Part shown: in pieces, positions 1 through 11,241 of the stretch
Position numbering within the stretch: the first letter of the stretch is position 1
Layout: every line of letters starts with the position of its first letter
Assembly: GCA_958298945.1 (NCBI GenBank)
Contig: OY282607.1
Location: 79,814,868-79,878,867, forward strand
Direction of reading: 5' to 3'
Origin: Atherix ibis
Lineage: Eukaryota > Arthropoda > Insecta > Diptera > Athericidae
DNA: 64,000 nt
Notes under the pieces: generated by a model
Databases searched by the model: none
Told to the model about the DNA's origin: nothing
Seen by the model: the letters and a program-made list of their open reading frames with translations, nothing else
Made by a program: the position numbers and the translations under genes

Positions 1-249
1 ACCTTATCACGCTCCATTCATAATTATAACAATCTAAGTGAAAATTTACATACAAATATTAATCTGGAAACGTGCCCATTTTTCCAGGACTGTGACAAGG
101 ATTAATTGAATTTAATTTATATGAAAATACCAAGCTAACAATAGCTTAGCATGAAAATTTTGCGTACAGTATTAATTGCAACAAAAAAATGACTTAACAC
201 TCAATAATTTAAAAATTAGTCGACTTGGCTATGGAATAAATATCTACTA

Positions 250-1400
250 AGTGATTGCGGATTTTAAATAAGAAGAAAAATTCAAAATTTTTATTTAAAA
301 ATATAACTTTATTCAATTAGGTATTGTCCGTTTTTGTCGAAAACCCTTTGCCATCTTTCAGGAAGTGTCATAATTCCGTGTTCGTAAAACTTATTACTTT
401 TGCTAGCAAAAAAACGGAATTAAATGTGATTTTACATCATCAGCGTGATTAAAAATTTCACCATTTACGGAATTCTGTATTGAACGAAATAAATGGTAAT
501 CTGAAGGCGCTAGGTCAGGGCTATACATACACGTATAACACATCCCAACCTAATTCCAAAAATTTTTGGCGAGTGACCAAAGATGTTTGTGGCTTTGCAT
601 TGTCATGCTGGAAAGCAACAACCTTACGATTTGTCAATTCTGGCCGCTTTGCTTGAACTGCATTGCTCAGTTTGACGAGTGGTTGGACGTACACGGTGGA
701 ATTAATCGTTTGGTTTCTTGGTAAAAGTTCAAAGTGCAGAATTCCTTTATAATCCCACCAAACTGACAGTATAATTTTCTTTTGGTGCATTTCAGCTTTT
801 GATGTCGTCTGAGGTGGTTCATCTCGCATCACCCACGATCGTTTCCGATAAACGTTGTTCTAAGCTATCCACTTTTCGTCGCCATTTATCAGTCGTTTCA
901 GAAATGGATCCGTTTCGTAGCGTTTCAGAAGCGAATCGCAGATGCTAATACGTTGGGTCAAATGAATGTATGCGATTCATTGAGCTTCTCTGCAATCTCA
1001 CGTATTGTGCTATGATGATCTGAACCGATAAAGGCCTCGATATGGGTCTCATCAACTTCAGAGTGAAAAATCACCAGAACGAAATTTAGCAAACCAATTT
1101 TGACACTGCCTTTCTTTCAAGATTTCATTCCCATATACGACATATAACTTCTTGTGTACCTGCGATGCGTTCTTGTCTTTTAGGAAATAATACAATAAAA
1201 TATGTCTAACATGCACGTCTTGTCCTTCCATTTTTAAATTTGGATGAAAACAAAACTAAATAGCTAAACGATACAATTTTTTACTAAATTAAAGGCGGAA
1301 GTCCAAACAACAAGGAAACAATATAGGTTAGGTGCTTTGAACACGTTGACATAACAAAAGAATGTGCTAATACCATCTATTGACAAAATCCGCAATCACT
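250..1400 (-). mobile_element. Decayed mariner element
   Basis: A 16-bp inverted terminal repeat (agtgattgcggatttt at 250-265, its complement at 1385-1400) is flanked by TA on both sides (248-249 and 1401-1402), the target duplication of Tc1/mariner elements. The minus strand between them carries transposase pieces. The longest open stretch (832-521) has the mariner block VWWDYKGILHFELLP and the second catalytic motif HDNAKPQ. Upstream on the minus strand, in other frames, are EKW-type and helix-turn-helix-like pieces, so the gene is broken by several frameshifts and stops. The third catalytic Asp region is not in frame. No activity expected. Subfamily not assigned. Confidence 0.85.
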
Positions 1401-2553
1401 TAGTTATCAAACCAATACAAAAGCTAATATCGAATACCGAACATTTTTGATTTGAATTGATTTATCTAAATGCAATTTCGACGATTAAATGATTCAGTTC
1501 AAACATATTTAAAACAAATAACGCCGATAGCTGATCCATTTTGACATAAGTTTACTGTCGTAGTATGTTTACTATGCTGAAAATTCACCATGAATTTAGC
1601 GGAAGTAAATTTAAATAAAATTCTTATGAAAATAAAATTCATTTTTAAATTAGGCAGAAATTTTCTAAAAATTAATAATGCCATTTTTATAAAAAAATCG
1701 TTTTTTTTAAATATAAATTACAGACTTTCAAATAAGAAATTCAGTTAGTATTATTTGGTTTAAAATTATGGAAACTTTTCTCGAAAATTATTTGAATTGG
1801 CCCAAAATTTGGCGGTAAAATTATTTCGAGGCAAAACCAATTTCTTTTTTTCATATTTTATTCAATAAAATAAATCAATTGTGTTTATTTGTTTTTTTCT
1901 TGTTGGTCTAATAAGGAATTTTTTTTCTTCAAAACCTTACATGCCCGGAACACATTTGCAGCTTGGAGTCAGTATATTTAGTTCGATTCAACTATTAAAC
2001 ACAATTGTGACGAATAAAGAAACATTTTCTGATTAATTTATTATCTTCAATTTGCGCTACAAAAAGTAAACGTTTTTTTTTCTTTTTTTTTAAATAATAA
2101 AAAAAGGTGGAAATTTTTTTTAAATAATAAAAAGCACATTTACATAACATTTTAATTAACAATTTTATGCATCATGAAGTGGGAGTAAATGATCCCATCG
2201 GCGTTTTTCTAATTAACTAAAGTTAAATTCCTTTAGAAAATCTCTAGGCTATTATCTCTTAAGTCACCGATGAGTGTTTTCAGGGAGGGCATTACAGGAC
2301 AATTTTCTCACAAGCGGATTATAATGATAGGATAAAAGGAAGTGAAATTTTTGATAGCGGGAAATGCACAAGTTCTGAGGAAAGGGAATATTTATATCAA
2401 GATGTATTACGTTGTTACGAACATAAAAGGGGCATCAACAATTTTACAGAGGATCTGGGATTGTTAAACCTGGACGCGATAGGAATTGGAACGTTTCGTT
2501 GAACCCCAAAATTCAATTCCATATGTCCGAAAAGGTTTTATAATTGTATTGTA

Positions 2554-3461
2554 TTAGGTTGTTCGGAAAGTAATTGCGTTATCAGTTGAACCTCATGAAG
2601 ACATAATAAAGGCATTAATTAATGCAAACCGGCGAATAACAGCTCGTGAGATCGCTGAAAGATTAAATTTATCGAATTCGACCGTTCATGATCATTTGAA
2701 ACGGCTAGGTTTAATCTCAAAGCTCAACATATGGGTTCCTCACCTTCTTACGGAAAAAAATTTGTGCCGTCGCATTGACGTTTGTGATTAGTTTCTCAAA
2801 CGCTAAGAAAATGATCCATTTTTGAAACGTATCATCACTGGGGACGAGAAATGGCTTGTCTACAACAATGTAAAGCGTAAAAGATCCGGAGTAGAAAAGA
2901 TGAACCGTCTCAAAGCACTTCGATTGTCAATAATCATCAAAAAAAGGTTAAGCTATCTGTTTGGTGGGATTATAAAGGAATCGGCTTTTTGAGCTTTTAT
3001 CTAGCAACACAAATTGATGATTCCGATCTTCACTTAAAGAAAAAAGGCCAGAATTGGTCAATAGGAAAGGTATAGTGTTCCAACAGGATAATGCGAAACC
3101 ACATACAAGTTTGACCAGTCGGCAAAAGCTTTTAGAGCGTGGATGAGATATACTGGCACACCCACCATACTTTCCAGATTTAGCACCTTCCCAATTATCT
3201 TTTGTTCCAGTCTCTAAAAAAATTTTTACACGGTAAAACGTTTAATTCAAATGAGGAAGTCAAAAATCGTTTGGATAAGTTTTTTGTCAGCAAAAACCAA
3301 AAATTTTATGAGCGTGGAATCATGCTACAGCCAGAAAGATGGCAAAGGGTATTGGATCAGAATGTACAATATTTAATTGAATAAAATATTAATTCACTAT
3401 AAGAAAATCATCTTTCATTTATATTTTTAAAAAAAACGAAATTACTTTCCGAACAACCCAA
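2554..3461 (+). mobile_element. Mariner family A, internally deleted copy, inserted in jockey fragment
   Basis: The ends are inverted repeats of the type TTRGGTTGTTCGGAAAGTAA (left from 2554, right complement ending 3461), with TA at 2552-2553 and 3462-3463. The plus strand carries transposase remnants: a helix-turn-helix piece (NRRITAREIAERLNLS), WVPH-like text, DEKW, then HDNA-like QQDNAKPHTSL and, at 3202-3384, the C-terminal NSNEEVKNRLDKFF block. The first 250 bp or so of the coding region present in sister copies (7845 and 46.2-47.0 kb) is missing just inside the left end. Multiple frame breaks; a dead non-autonomous copy. Confidence 0.85.
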
Positions 3462-4040
3462 TATATTAGAAGTTTACTTTTGATTGTTAGTTTCGGATAG
3501 TCTAAGAAGTTGGCGGTAACATCTAGTGGGGTCAAGTTTTTTTAGTCTAGTATGAGGATTCCAAGTTTATTTCTTGTCCAAGTTAAGTTCCAAATAATGT
3601 ACTTAATTATATTATGGAATCATGTAGGTTTCCCTTGACAAAGTGTGAAAGTAATGTGAACACTATTCTGTTCATTTACCCTTACTCTCCAATCTCTTAA
3701 ACCAGGATTGAAGGTTGTGTATATGGGATTGTTAATTGTTAGAAGTTATATCAAGATTTCTATGGGTAGCAAGTATGGCCGTATCATCTGCATAAGTTGC
3801 AATGATAGTATTAGGACCAGATCGGACAACATGGGTATAAATATTATATAAAATGGAACCAAGGGTACTACCTTCGGGGACTCCGGCTAGAATAGAATAT
3901 ATTTCTGACTATTCTGAGTTAATTAGAACTTGAAAATGACGTTGGGAGAGACATGAATTTATGATAAGTTAGTATGTTGAAGGAAGAAAGCTCTCAAGTT
4001 TCCAGAGGAGTCCAGGATGCCACACATTATCAAAAGCTTG

Positions 4041-4102
4041 GGAAAGCGTATTGCCCAGGAGTAGTTTGATATCTAAAACTACTCCTGGGTAATACACTTT
4101 CC
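4041..4102. repeat. Near-perfect inverted repeat inside the jockey fragment
   Basis: Arm 4041-4067 (starting ggaaagcgtattgccc) is mirrored by 4075-4102 with two internal mismatches and a loop of about 7 bases. The segment interrupts the reverse transcriptase frame just before AFDNVW, and the two arms look like the same stretch of coding sequence copied in opposite orientation. Confidence 0.85.
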
Positions 4103-4222
4103 TCTCAAGATTGGATACAATATGATCAACAATGCGATGGAAAGTAAAGTTAAATAAAATATTTTTTTTGTATTACTAAGACATTACCATTTTGTATAAA
4201 ATATATTATTTTGAGATGGCTA

Positions 4223-5492
4223 CGAGGGTCATTCAACAAGTACTTAGCCTACAAAAGAAAAACGAAAATTTTGGAAAGGTGGCAATTTATTTTTTCACAT
4301 AATCTCCTTCAAGCTCGATACACTTGGCCCAGCGATGCTCTAACTTTTTTAACCCGTCCAAAAAATACATTTTCTGGAGGGAAGCAAAATAGGCCTCCGT
4401 GGCGACGATGTCCTCCTCATTCGACCCAAATCTATTCCCGGCGAGTGATTTTTTCATGTTTGGAAACAAAATGTAGTCACAGGGGGCCAAATCTGGAGAG
4501 TACGGTGGATGGGGCAGCAATTCGTAGCGCAATTCGACCAATTTGGCCATGGCGACGGCGGAGGTGTGAGCCGGCGCGTTGTCGTGGTGGAACAGCACTT
4601 TTTTCTTCGCAAAGCGGAGCCGCTTTTTCTTCAATTCGACGTCAAATCGGCCCAATAAGTCAGCATAGTAGCGCCCCGTGATTGTTTTACGCATCTCGAG
4701 GTAATCGATGTGGATCACACCTTGTGAATCCCAGAAAACGGTGGCCATCACCTTTCCGGCCGATCGAACAGTCTTCGCCTTCTTCGGAGTACGTTCGCCG
4801 GGTGAAGTCCACTGTTTCGACTGTTCCTTGGTCTCTGGTGTGTACCAGTGAATCCATGTTTTGTCGACGGTCACGAAACGACGCAAGAACTCCGCTGGAT
4901 TGCGCTGAAACAGCGCCAAACACGTCGCCGATGTGGTCTCACGGTTGCGCTTGTTTTCTGGTGTGAGCAAACGCGGCACCCATCGCGCCGACAGCTTTCT
5001 CATGCCCAGATCTTCGTGTAGAATATGATGCACCATTCCTACTGCGATGCCCACAGTCTCAGCTATCTCGTGAACCTTCAATCGACGGTCTGCCAACACG
5101 AGATCGTGGATTTTTTAACGTTTTCCTCCGTAGCAGCCGTTTTCGGGGCACCTGGGCGTGGCTCATCAAAAACCGACGTGCGGCCACGAACAAACTCGTT
5201 GAACCAATTCTTGACGGTCGCCATCGAAGGAGAAGAGTCACCATACACAGCATCCAAGCAATCTTTGATTTCGCTGCGCGTTTTCCCTTCCAAAAACAAG
5301 AATCTAATCACCGAACGATATTGTTCTTTTTCCATTTTTGTGCAACCGACCGACACGCTCGCTTTCAAAGGCTCTCAAAACAAAACTAATGAAGGGAATC
5401 GACTGAAACTTTGACAGTAGGCTACTAAAAGAATGTACTGTGACAGCAGTTCCATCGGGCGGTGAGGCTAAGTACTTGTTGAATGATGCTCG
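4223..5492 (-). mobile_element. Nearly intact mariner element, 1270 bp
   Basis: The inverted ends begin CGAGGGTCATTCAACAAGT (4223 onward) and match the complement of the right end (up to 5492) for about 28 bp with two mismatches. TA flanks at 4221-4222 and 5493-5494. The whole transposase reading frame is present on the minus strand and broken at one place only. It is the youngest-looking DNA transposon in the window. Protein motifs (VTVDKTWIHWYTPETKEQSK, HPPYSPDLAPCDY) are closest in my memory to the irritans (Himar-type) subfamily; this assignment is by eye. Confidence 0.92.
4287..5335 (-). pseudogene. Mariner transposase with a single frameshift
   Basis: The frame starts at Met 5335 (MEKEQYRSVIRFLFLEG), which opens the N-terminal helix-turn-helix domain, and runs to 5100 or so, where an A-run on the minus strand (about 5111-5117) is one base short. 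The second frame then continues from ADRRLKVHEIAE to the stop at 4287. With one base added back the length is about 349 codons, normal for mariner. Catalytic acids are all visible: D of VTVDKTW, D of HHDNAPAH and D of APCDY, the last two separated by 34 residues (the D34D spacing). The element is inactive as written, but the lesion lies in a homopolymer and could be an assembly error. Confidence 0.88.
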
Positions 5493-5502
5493 TATTAACG
5501 AG

Positions 5503-5960
5503 ACTTCTTGAAGAACTCGATCTTTTTTGAGGTAATTTTTGATGACTTTTTCACCAACATGTTGAGCTATAATTTAGGCAATTACTTGATAGATATTGGT
5601 TGTTATATGCCCTGAAATTTAATTATCTGCATAAGTACAATCTTTTACGTAATTTTACAGCATTAAATTGTACAATATTGGATACCAATTTACATCACTT
5701 AAACATGAAATTACGTAACCTGGAAAGTTTTCGCTCAACAGGGGCAAATATTTTTGTGTACAGTGGCTTAAACTACCACCATCTTATTAGAACCCCACAT
5801 AGCCCAAACTAATTTATTTTAAGTCGGAATAGAGTTCAGAATTGATGGTAACAGTCTCTTTTAGTTCATTTTCAATAGCATGGAAAACAGCCACTTTTTC
5901 ACAGTTACATGTATCTTGTCTTGTCAACTTCTAAACAGTTGACTTTTAAATCTTTATACA
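5503..5960 (-). mobile_element. Decayed DDE (Tc1/mariner-superfamily) transposase fragment
   Basis: Minus-strand text in several frames matches the arthropod DDE transposase family whose signature is GYVNKQN...VTVWC...NDV/GDVNWPPRSCDLTPLDYFLW. Here I read ETVTINSELYSDL, then QDGGSLSHCTQKY, LLSENFPGYVISCLSDVNW, NYVKDCTYA and EKVIKNYLKKDRVLQEV, in the family order. Numerous stops and frameshifts. The same family occurs at 15.1-15.6, 16.1-16.6, 18.8-19.0, 39.2-39.5 and 49.3-49.7 kb. Confidence 0.7.
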
Positions 5961-7844
5961 CGTATATAATAATTCTGCTTATTGTCATATTCACCGACTG
6001 AGAAATAAGCTTTATCGTTGAAGAAAATATTGTTCGAAAAATCAGCGAAACGTGGCACTTTTTTAGAAATTTTTTACAATTATTTATGCATTATTTGATA
6101 AACTTAAAAAATTCGTAATATAAAATGGCAATATTTTATATAAATAATTATTATTGTTAATAATATATTTGTTTAATAACATATCGAATAATAGGGCTAT
6201 ACTTTCAAAATTAAAAAAATGGATAATTCGTTATTATGCTGAATAAGAACTAAATAATAATTATGCAATTTCATAGCTTCGGTCAACAATGCTGGTAATA
6301 TTAAGCATATTATTAAAAATTTTGAAATTATTTTGTCAGTACTACGAACAGGACTTAAAACAAGTGGTTAGACTTAAATCAGCTTTAGTAACTGTTCACA
6401 CTTGTGTTCGGAGCATTCCGCTTCAATGCCAGACTAATCAGAGTTCTTTTGCCTGCAAAGCACCGACTTGGGTATCAAAAATCAATATTTTATTTTTGGA
6501 ATTTTCAAACTGTTATAAATTAATTACGTTAAATACAAATATTTTCATTAGTTACAATTGTAACGGTTAAAGTGATGCTCAAAATAAAAATTATAATGCT
6601 AAATTCTCCCTTGTTATTAAAAAAAATTAATAAACATATAAAAATATCCTAAAGATATAAAATTCTATTATGTATTAATATAATATAAGTTTACATAGAT
6701 TAACAATTGTACAATGAGGAGGTGCATTATTTTTGCATATATTTTAGGCAGAGGCGCATCGAAACAATACTATTTGAAAGAGAGAAAAATAGAAAAGACA
6801 AAAAAAAGGAAGAAATTATTGAATATTACATTATTTATATGCTGTTTGGTTAAAATAAACGCGAACACGTGGCAAGTACATTGTTTCCGTATGTATTAAG
6901 CCCCAAGGTGGAGCAACAAATGGCGAGAAGGAAGACTACAACTTTACAACAGAACTCATTTTATATTCAGCGTCGCCGTGTACTAATGCCGAAGAGTGCA
7001 TTGTTTATGTTTTGCGGCTTCATTTGAATTTCTGCTGCCAGATATCCTCATATGAGAAGAAATTTCTACCTATGCAACTTTACCATAATAACTGTTTAGC
7101 AAAGTTGCGAGGTAGCTCTGATTTACTTATTTATGTTATTATTTAAATTTAAAATACGTCAACAATTTGTATAATCTGCGACAGTTTCCAGCTCCCGCAA
7201 AATTTCACGAACGCAATCATTTGGAAGTTGCAGAGAAATAGCTTGCTCTGAAATGCCATAGTACTATTGGACCTATTATTGGAGCTATGAAAATTTCAGT
7301 ATTTTATTTATATTACATTTAGATACTTTTAGATTCGTATGGTTTGAGAAAATTATGTATATTGGAGTTGAGCATAAAAAACTATGACATATATCCGATA
7401 GGCTGTCTCAGATTGAACGCTGGATTTTAATTTTTTAATACCAAATTTAACAACCTTTTTTGTATTCATATCAAATAATTTTGTTTAATATTAAGGAAGT
7501 CACTGGGCCGGTTTTTTTTTCAAAGATATGAAAAATTATGTTGGTTAACTGGGAGAAAATTTTCAATGACGCGATATTAGATAGTCCGACCAATTTGACC
7601 AAGGGTACACTGGATTTCAGTTCAGTAACTATATTCAACCAATTGCCACAAATCTGGGATTTAAGATATTCTGATAAAAGTAAGTCATAAAAAGTTAATT
7701 TATTAGATCCACCCGATCATTTTCAGATTAAAGGTTCCGCAAAAGTATTTAATTGCAAAGCTGTACAATATGCCGCCACATCTTATTGGAATTATATTCT
7801 CTCAACCTACCTAATAATGCCAAAAAAAACTAGAATAGCATGAA
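5961..7844. other. No recognisable gene
   Basis: AT-rich sequence with scattered short open frames (for example 6289-6570 on the plus strand) that show no motif, signal or compositional shift suggesting coding. I see no repeat ends here. The stretch 6900-7230 is somewhat less AT-rich but matches nothing I know. Confidence 0.5.
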
Positions 7845-8675
7845 TTAGGTTGTCAAGAAAGTAATTTCGTTGTTTCCCAACAGAGGATTTAATTGAATTT
7901 TTTCACAACCAACTTCACATTTAAGCCGCATAATCATATGTATTTTGACAGCTGACATAGCAAGGCTTGTTTGTGAAAAAATTCGATGGATTCTGCACAG
8001 TAGTTTTTGGTTGATACCCATTTAAATATGGAAAGTGAAAAACAGCATTTTCGACGTATTTTATTTTTTTACTATAGAAAAGATAAAAATGCTGTTAAAG
8101 CAAGAAAAAAATTACACGTTGTATTTTAGATGTCGAAGATGCACCACGTTCTGGAAGGCCAGTTGAAGCTGATGAAGACACAATAAAGGCATTAATTGAA
8201 GTAAACCGGCGAATAACAACTTGTTAGGTTTTATCTAGTTTTTATCTCAAATCTCGACATATGGGTTCCTCATCCTCTATGGGGAAAAAATTTGTGCCGT
8301 CGCATTGACGTTTGTGATTTTCTTCTCAAACGCTAAGAAAATGATCCATTTTTTAAGCGTATCCTCACTGGGGACGAGAAATGGGTTGTTTACAACAATA
8401 TTAAGCGCAAAAGATCCTGGAGTAGAAAAGATGAACCGGATCAAAGCACCTCGAAAACCAATATTAATCAAAAAAAAGGTTATACTATCTGTTTGGTGGA
8501 ATTTCAAAGGAATCGTTTATTTGGAGCTTCTACCGAGCAATACAACGAACAATTCTGAAGTGTACTGTCATCAGTTTGACAAATTGAATGATTTACTTAA
8601 AGAAAAAAGGCCAGAATTGGTCAATAGGAAAGGTATAGTGTTCCAACAGGATAATGCGGAACCACATGTAAGTTT

Positions 8676-8733
8676 GATCACTCGGTAAAAGCTTTTAGAG
8701 CTTGGACCACTCGGCAAAAACTTTTAGAGCTTA
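8676..8733. repeat. 29-bp tandem duplication in mariner transposase
   Basis: Two 29-base units (8676-8704 and 8705-8733) share the pattern ga.cactcggnaaaa.cttttagagctt with three or four differences. Twenty-nine is not a multiple of three, so the duplication itself breaks the transposase frame. Confidence 0.85.
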
Positions 8734-8782
8734 ACAGGAATATACTACCACACCCACCATACTTTCCAGACCTAGCGCCTTT

Positions 8783-10352
8783 AAAGGGAAGAAACCACTG
8801 GACGAGCCAGCTTCCTATCGTCCACTTTGCATGCTGGATTCAGGCGGGAAGAACTTGGAGCGGATAGTGGCCGACAGATTGGAGCAATACATCGATCCTC
8901 AACTTTCCGAATTTCAATTCGGATTCAGGAAGGGGAGATCGACCATCGACGCGCTGGAACTCGTCACGAACATTGCAAAGGAAGCCATCTCAGGAAAGAG
9001 ATGGAAAGGAGGTTCTAAAAAGTATTGCCTCATTGTCACGCTGGACATCAAGAACGCGTTTAACTCGGCCCGCTGGGATCGAATCTTGGAGGCTCTTGAG
9101 AACATGGGGGTGCCGTACTACCTACGGAGGATGGTCAGATCATACTTCAGTGATCGACTACTGCAATACGAGACCGAGGATGGACCAGCAGAGTATGAGG
9201 TCACGTGAGGGGTACCTCAGGGCTCTGTCCTGGGGCCACTCTTGTGGAACGTCATGTACGACGGCCTACTCCATCTGCAATTACCGACGAACACAACACT
9301 CGTGGCTTTCGCGGACGACGTAGCGGTTGTCCTGGTAGCCAAACACCTAGAGGAAGTGGAAGCCGCATTCTTCACCACCATCCGGAGCATAAGACAGTGG
9401 ATGACATCGGCAGACCTGTCTTTGGCGGAACATAAGACCGAGGCACTCCTTGTGAGTAGCCGGAAGAAAATGGAGACCATCACCATAAGAGTAGGCGATC
9501 ACGACATCCGGTCGCTACCCTACATCCGGTATCTAGGAGTGGTCTTGGATGCCAGACTCAACTACAAGGAGCACATCTCCAGCGTCAGCAGGAAGGCATC
9601 AGCAGTACAGGGCGCACTTTCGCGGATAATGTCCAATATTGGAGGCCCCAGGCAAATCCGAAGGCGACTACTGGCAACTGTGGTTACCTCCGTCCTGCTA
9701 TACGGAGCACCAGTGTGGGCGAAGTCGCTAGAGCTTACAACATACCGCAAGACAATGACATCAGTCCAGCGACTCCCAGCGATCAGAGTGGCGTCAGCAT
9801 ACCGAACGGTATCGCACGATGCGGTCAACATCGTGGCATCATGCCCACCCATCGACATTCTGGCAGGAGAGCGGGAACGCCAACATCGTAGGAAGAAGGA
9901 AGAGCGGTGAAAGGTCCTCTGTGAAGAGGAGAGACCCGAGAGTCTTCGCCTCTGGCAAGAGAGATGGGACAACTCGACGAAGGGTCGGTGGACTCATCGG
10001 CTGATCCCACATGTTACCAAATGGGTCACTCGCCTGCACGGGGAAGTCGGGTATTACATCACCCAACTCTTGACTGGGCATGGATGCTTTCGGGCATACT
10101 TGCACAGATTCAAGAGAACTGACTCCCCAAACTGTCATCATTGCCGCGATGTGATCGAAGACGCAGAACACGTGTTCTTCCAGTGCCCCCCTCTATGAGG
10201 AGACACGGGTGGAGCTGGAGAGAAATCTGGAGCGTCCCATCAGTCCAGAAAATATAGTGGAGTGCATGCTGAAGAGCCAATCGGCTTGGAACAGAATTGC
10301 AGAGTACGCGGAATCCATTATCAAGGATCTCCACACAACGTACGAAGAATAG
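8783..10352 (+). pseudogene. Reverse transcriptase / C-terminal pol domain of the R1-like element
   Basis: One frame runs from 8783 through fingers (FQFGFRKGRSTIDALELV), palm (TLDIKNAFNSARW, then GVPQGSVLGPLLWN) and the catalytic FADDVAVV box (9308-9319), followed by thumb text and RYLGVVLDARLNYKEHI. Two in-frame TGA codons interrupt it (9206-9208, just before GVPQGS, and 9908-9910). After the second, the same frame continues to a zinc knuckle (CHHC...H...C at about 10134-10190). An extra C in a C-run near 10185-10193 then shifts the frame to one that ends at TAG 10350-10352. Everything upstream of the fingers, including the endonuclease and ORF1, is absent through 5' truncation. Confidence 0.9.
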
Positions 10353-10587
10353 GCCGCGAGGCGTCATAACATCGGGACAGCAGTAGCATCAAACAAGAAC
10401 GCCCCGGCGAAGTAGTATTTACAAAGAGTGCCGCCGGGGAACCATCGTTCCGGGAGCAAGATCAGAGAAGCAGGTTAGGTTTTAGCGAGGTAAAAATCCC
10501 GCATAACTCACCTGGCAGGAATAACTTCCAGACGAGTACCTTTTGAAGGTTTCCCCCTGTACCTCATTAATCTAAACGGAAAAAAAA
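8783..10587 (+). mobile_element. 5'-truncated R1-like non-LTR retrotransposon
   Basis: The insert is bounded by a perfect 14-bp target duplication (gacctagcgccttt at 8769-8782 and 10588-10601) and ends in an A-run, the marks of target-primed reverse transcription. It starts inside the reverse transcriptase and carries the rest of the pol frame, then about 235 bp of 3' UTR. It is much richer in G and C than anything around it. The SYRPLCMLDSGGKNLERIV opening, the FADD active site and a CX2CX8HX4C zinc knuckle fit the R1 clade. It interrupts an older mariner, so it is a relatively late arrival. Confidence 0.93.
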
Positions 10588-11166
10588 GACCTAGCGCCTT
10601 TCGATTATCATTTGTTCCGGTCTCTAATATTAACATTGATTGTTACCATATTACTGTCCTTATTTGTAATGATAATTATGGCCACCTTTCCGCCTCGTCA
10701 TTTTTGATATGGTATTTGTCCTTCATGAATCTTGCAAAAATTTTCAAGCCCCAAAATTTAAATAAAAACGTTTTTTAAATAAAATTTCCTGCAATTTTTC
10801 TTATTTATATTAACTGTATTATTGGCTCTATTTTTAAAGAAGAATGACACCATGACAACCTCGAAAAAAAATCCTGACAATCATACAGTAACGAGGATAT
10901 CGCCATCTATTATGCATTTCGTTAGCGTTTTCTAAGGCCCCGATACGTAAAATTTTACTTATTTAAGTTAACTGTAATCGCATTTCCGACTTTTTTTTTA
11001 TAAATAAATGGCCCAATATGAACCTACTCAATGAAATCCCTTTTAAAGTATAGTAGAGAAAAGTAATGCAAATATTTTTATTTGTTACGATTTCAAGAAA
11101 CATTAGCGATAAAAAAGTTCAATTAGAATGAAAAGGGAAGTGGTTTTTGAGATTTAGCATAGGACC

Positions 11167-11241
11167 ATGCGACAGTGGGATTCGAACCCACGACCCCTTA
11201 AATGGTAACCCACATACCGTCATATGAACATTTTTGTTGCA
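11167..11241 (-). other. tRNA-like sequence (decayed tRNA or tRNA-derived SINE head)
   Basis: On the minus strand a perfect T-arm is visible (GTGGG, loop TTCGAAT, CCCAC; plus 11175-11191), including a B-box. Its acceptor-like strand TGTCGCA pairs with TGCAACA (plus 11235-11241) at six of seven positions. A hairpin GGTA/TGTGGGT/TACC could be an anticodon arm, but U33 is absent, the variable region would be too long and I find no proper D-arm. Not a functional tRNA as far as I can fold it by hand. Confidence 0.35.

Larger units (their letters stand above)
2270..4150 (-). mobile_element. Jockey-clade non-LTR retrotransposon fragment, split by a mariner
   Basis: Read on the minus strand, 4150-3464 encodes a decayed reverse transcriptase: AFDNVWHPGLLWKLE, then AGVPEGSTLGSILYNIYT, then the catalytic box TYADDTAILATHRN, then a thumb-like LDKK.TWNPHTRLKKL. 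It breaks at KLLIY (3464) and resumes at 2552 with NTIIKPFRTYGIEFWGS and then QSQILCKIVDAPF, the usual C-terminal block of jockey elements. The break is filled exactly by a mariner at 2554-3461. Several stops (for example after RVQV) mark it as dead. No endonuclease domain or 3' tail was found, so this is an internal fragment with approximate ends. Confidence 0.8.
7845..10626 (+). mobile_element. Mariner family A copy, split by an R1-like retroelement and 3'-truncated
   Basis: The left end (ttaggttgtcaagaaagtaa from 7845) and the next 250 bp match the family A copy at 46.2-47.0 kb closely. The transposase begins near 8030 (MESEKQHFRRILFFYYRKDK) and continues in broken frames through WVPH-like text, the VWWNFKGIVYLELLPSN block and QQDNAEPHVSL to the PDLAP region at 8769-8782. 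There a retroelement interrupts it, and mariner sequence resumes at 10588-10626 (LAPFDYHLFRSL-like). No right inverted repeat follows, so the 3' end is lost. Dead element. Confidence 0.85.

Noticed and set aside
4211..4966. Long plus-strand open frames of 156 and 94 codons
   Set aside because: They are antisense shadows of the mariner transposase.
8783..10587. GC-rich island as bacterial or endosymbiont DNA
   Set aside because: It encodes a non-LTR reverse transcriptase with a target duplication and A-run.
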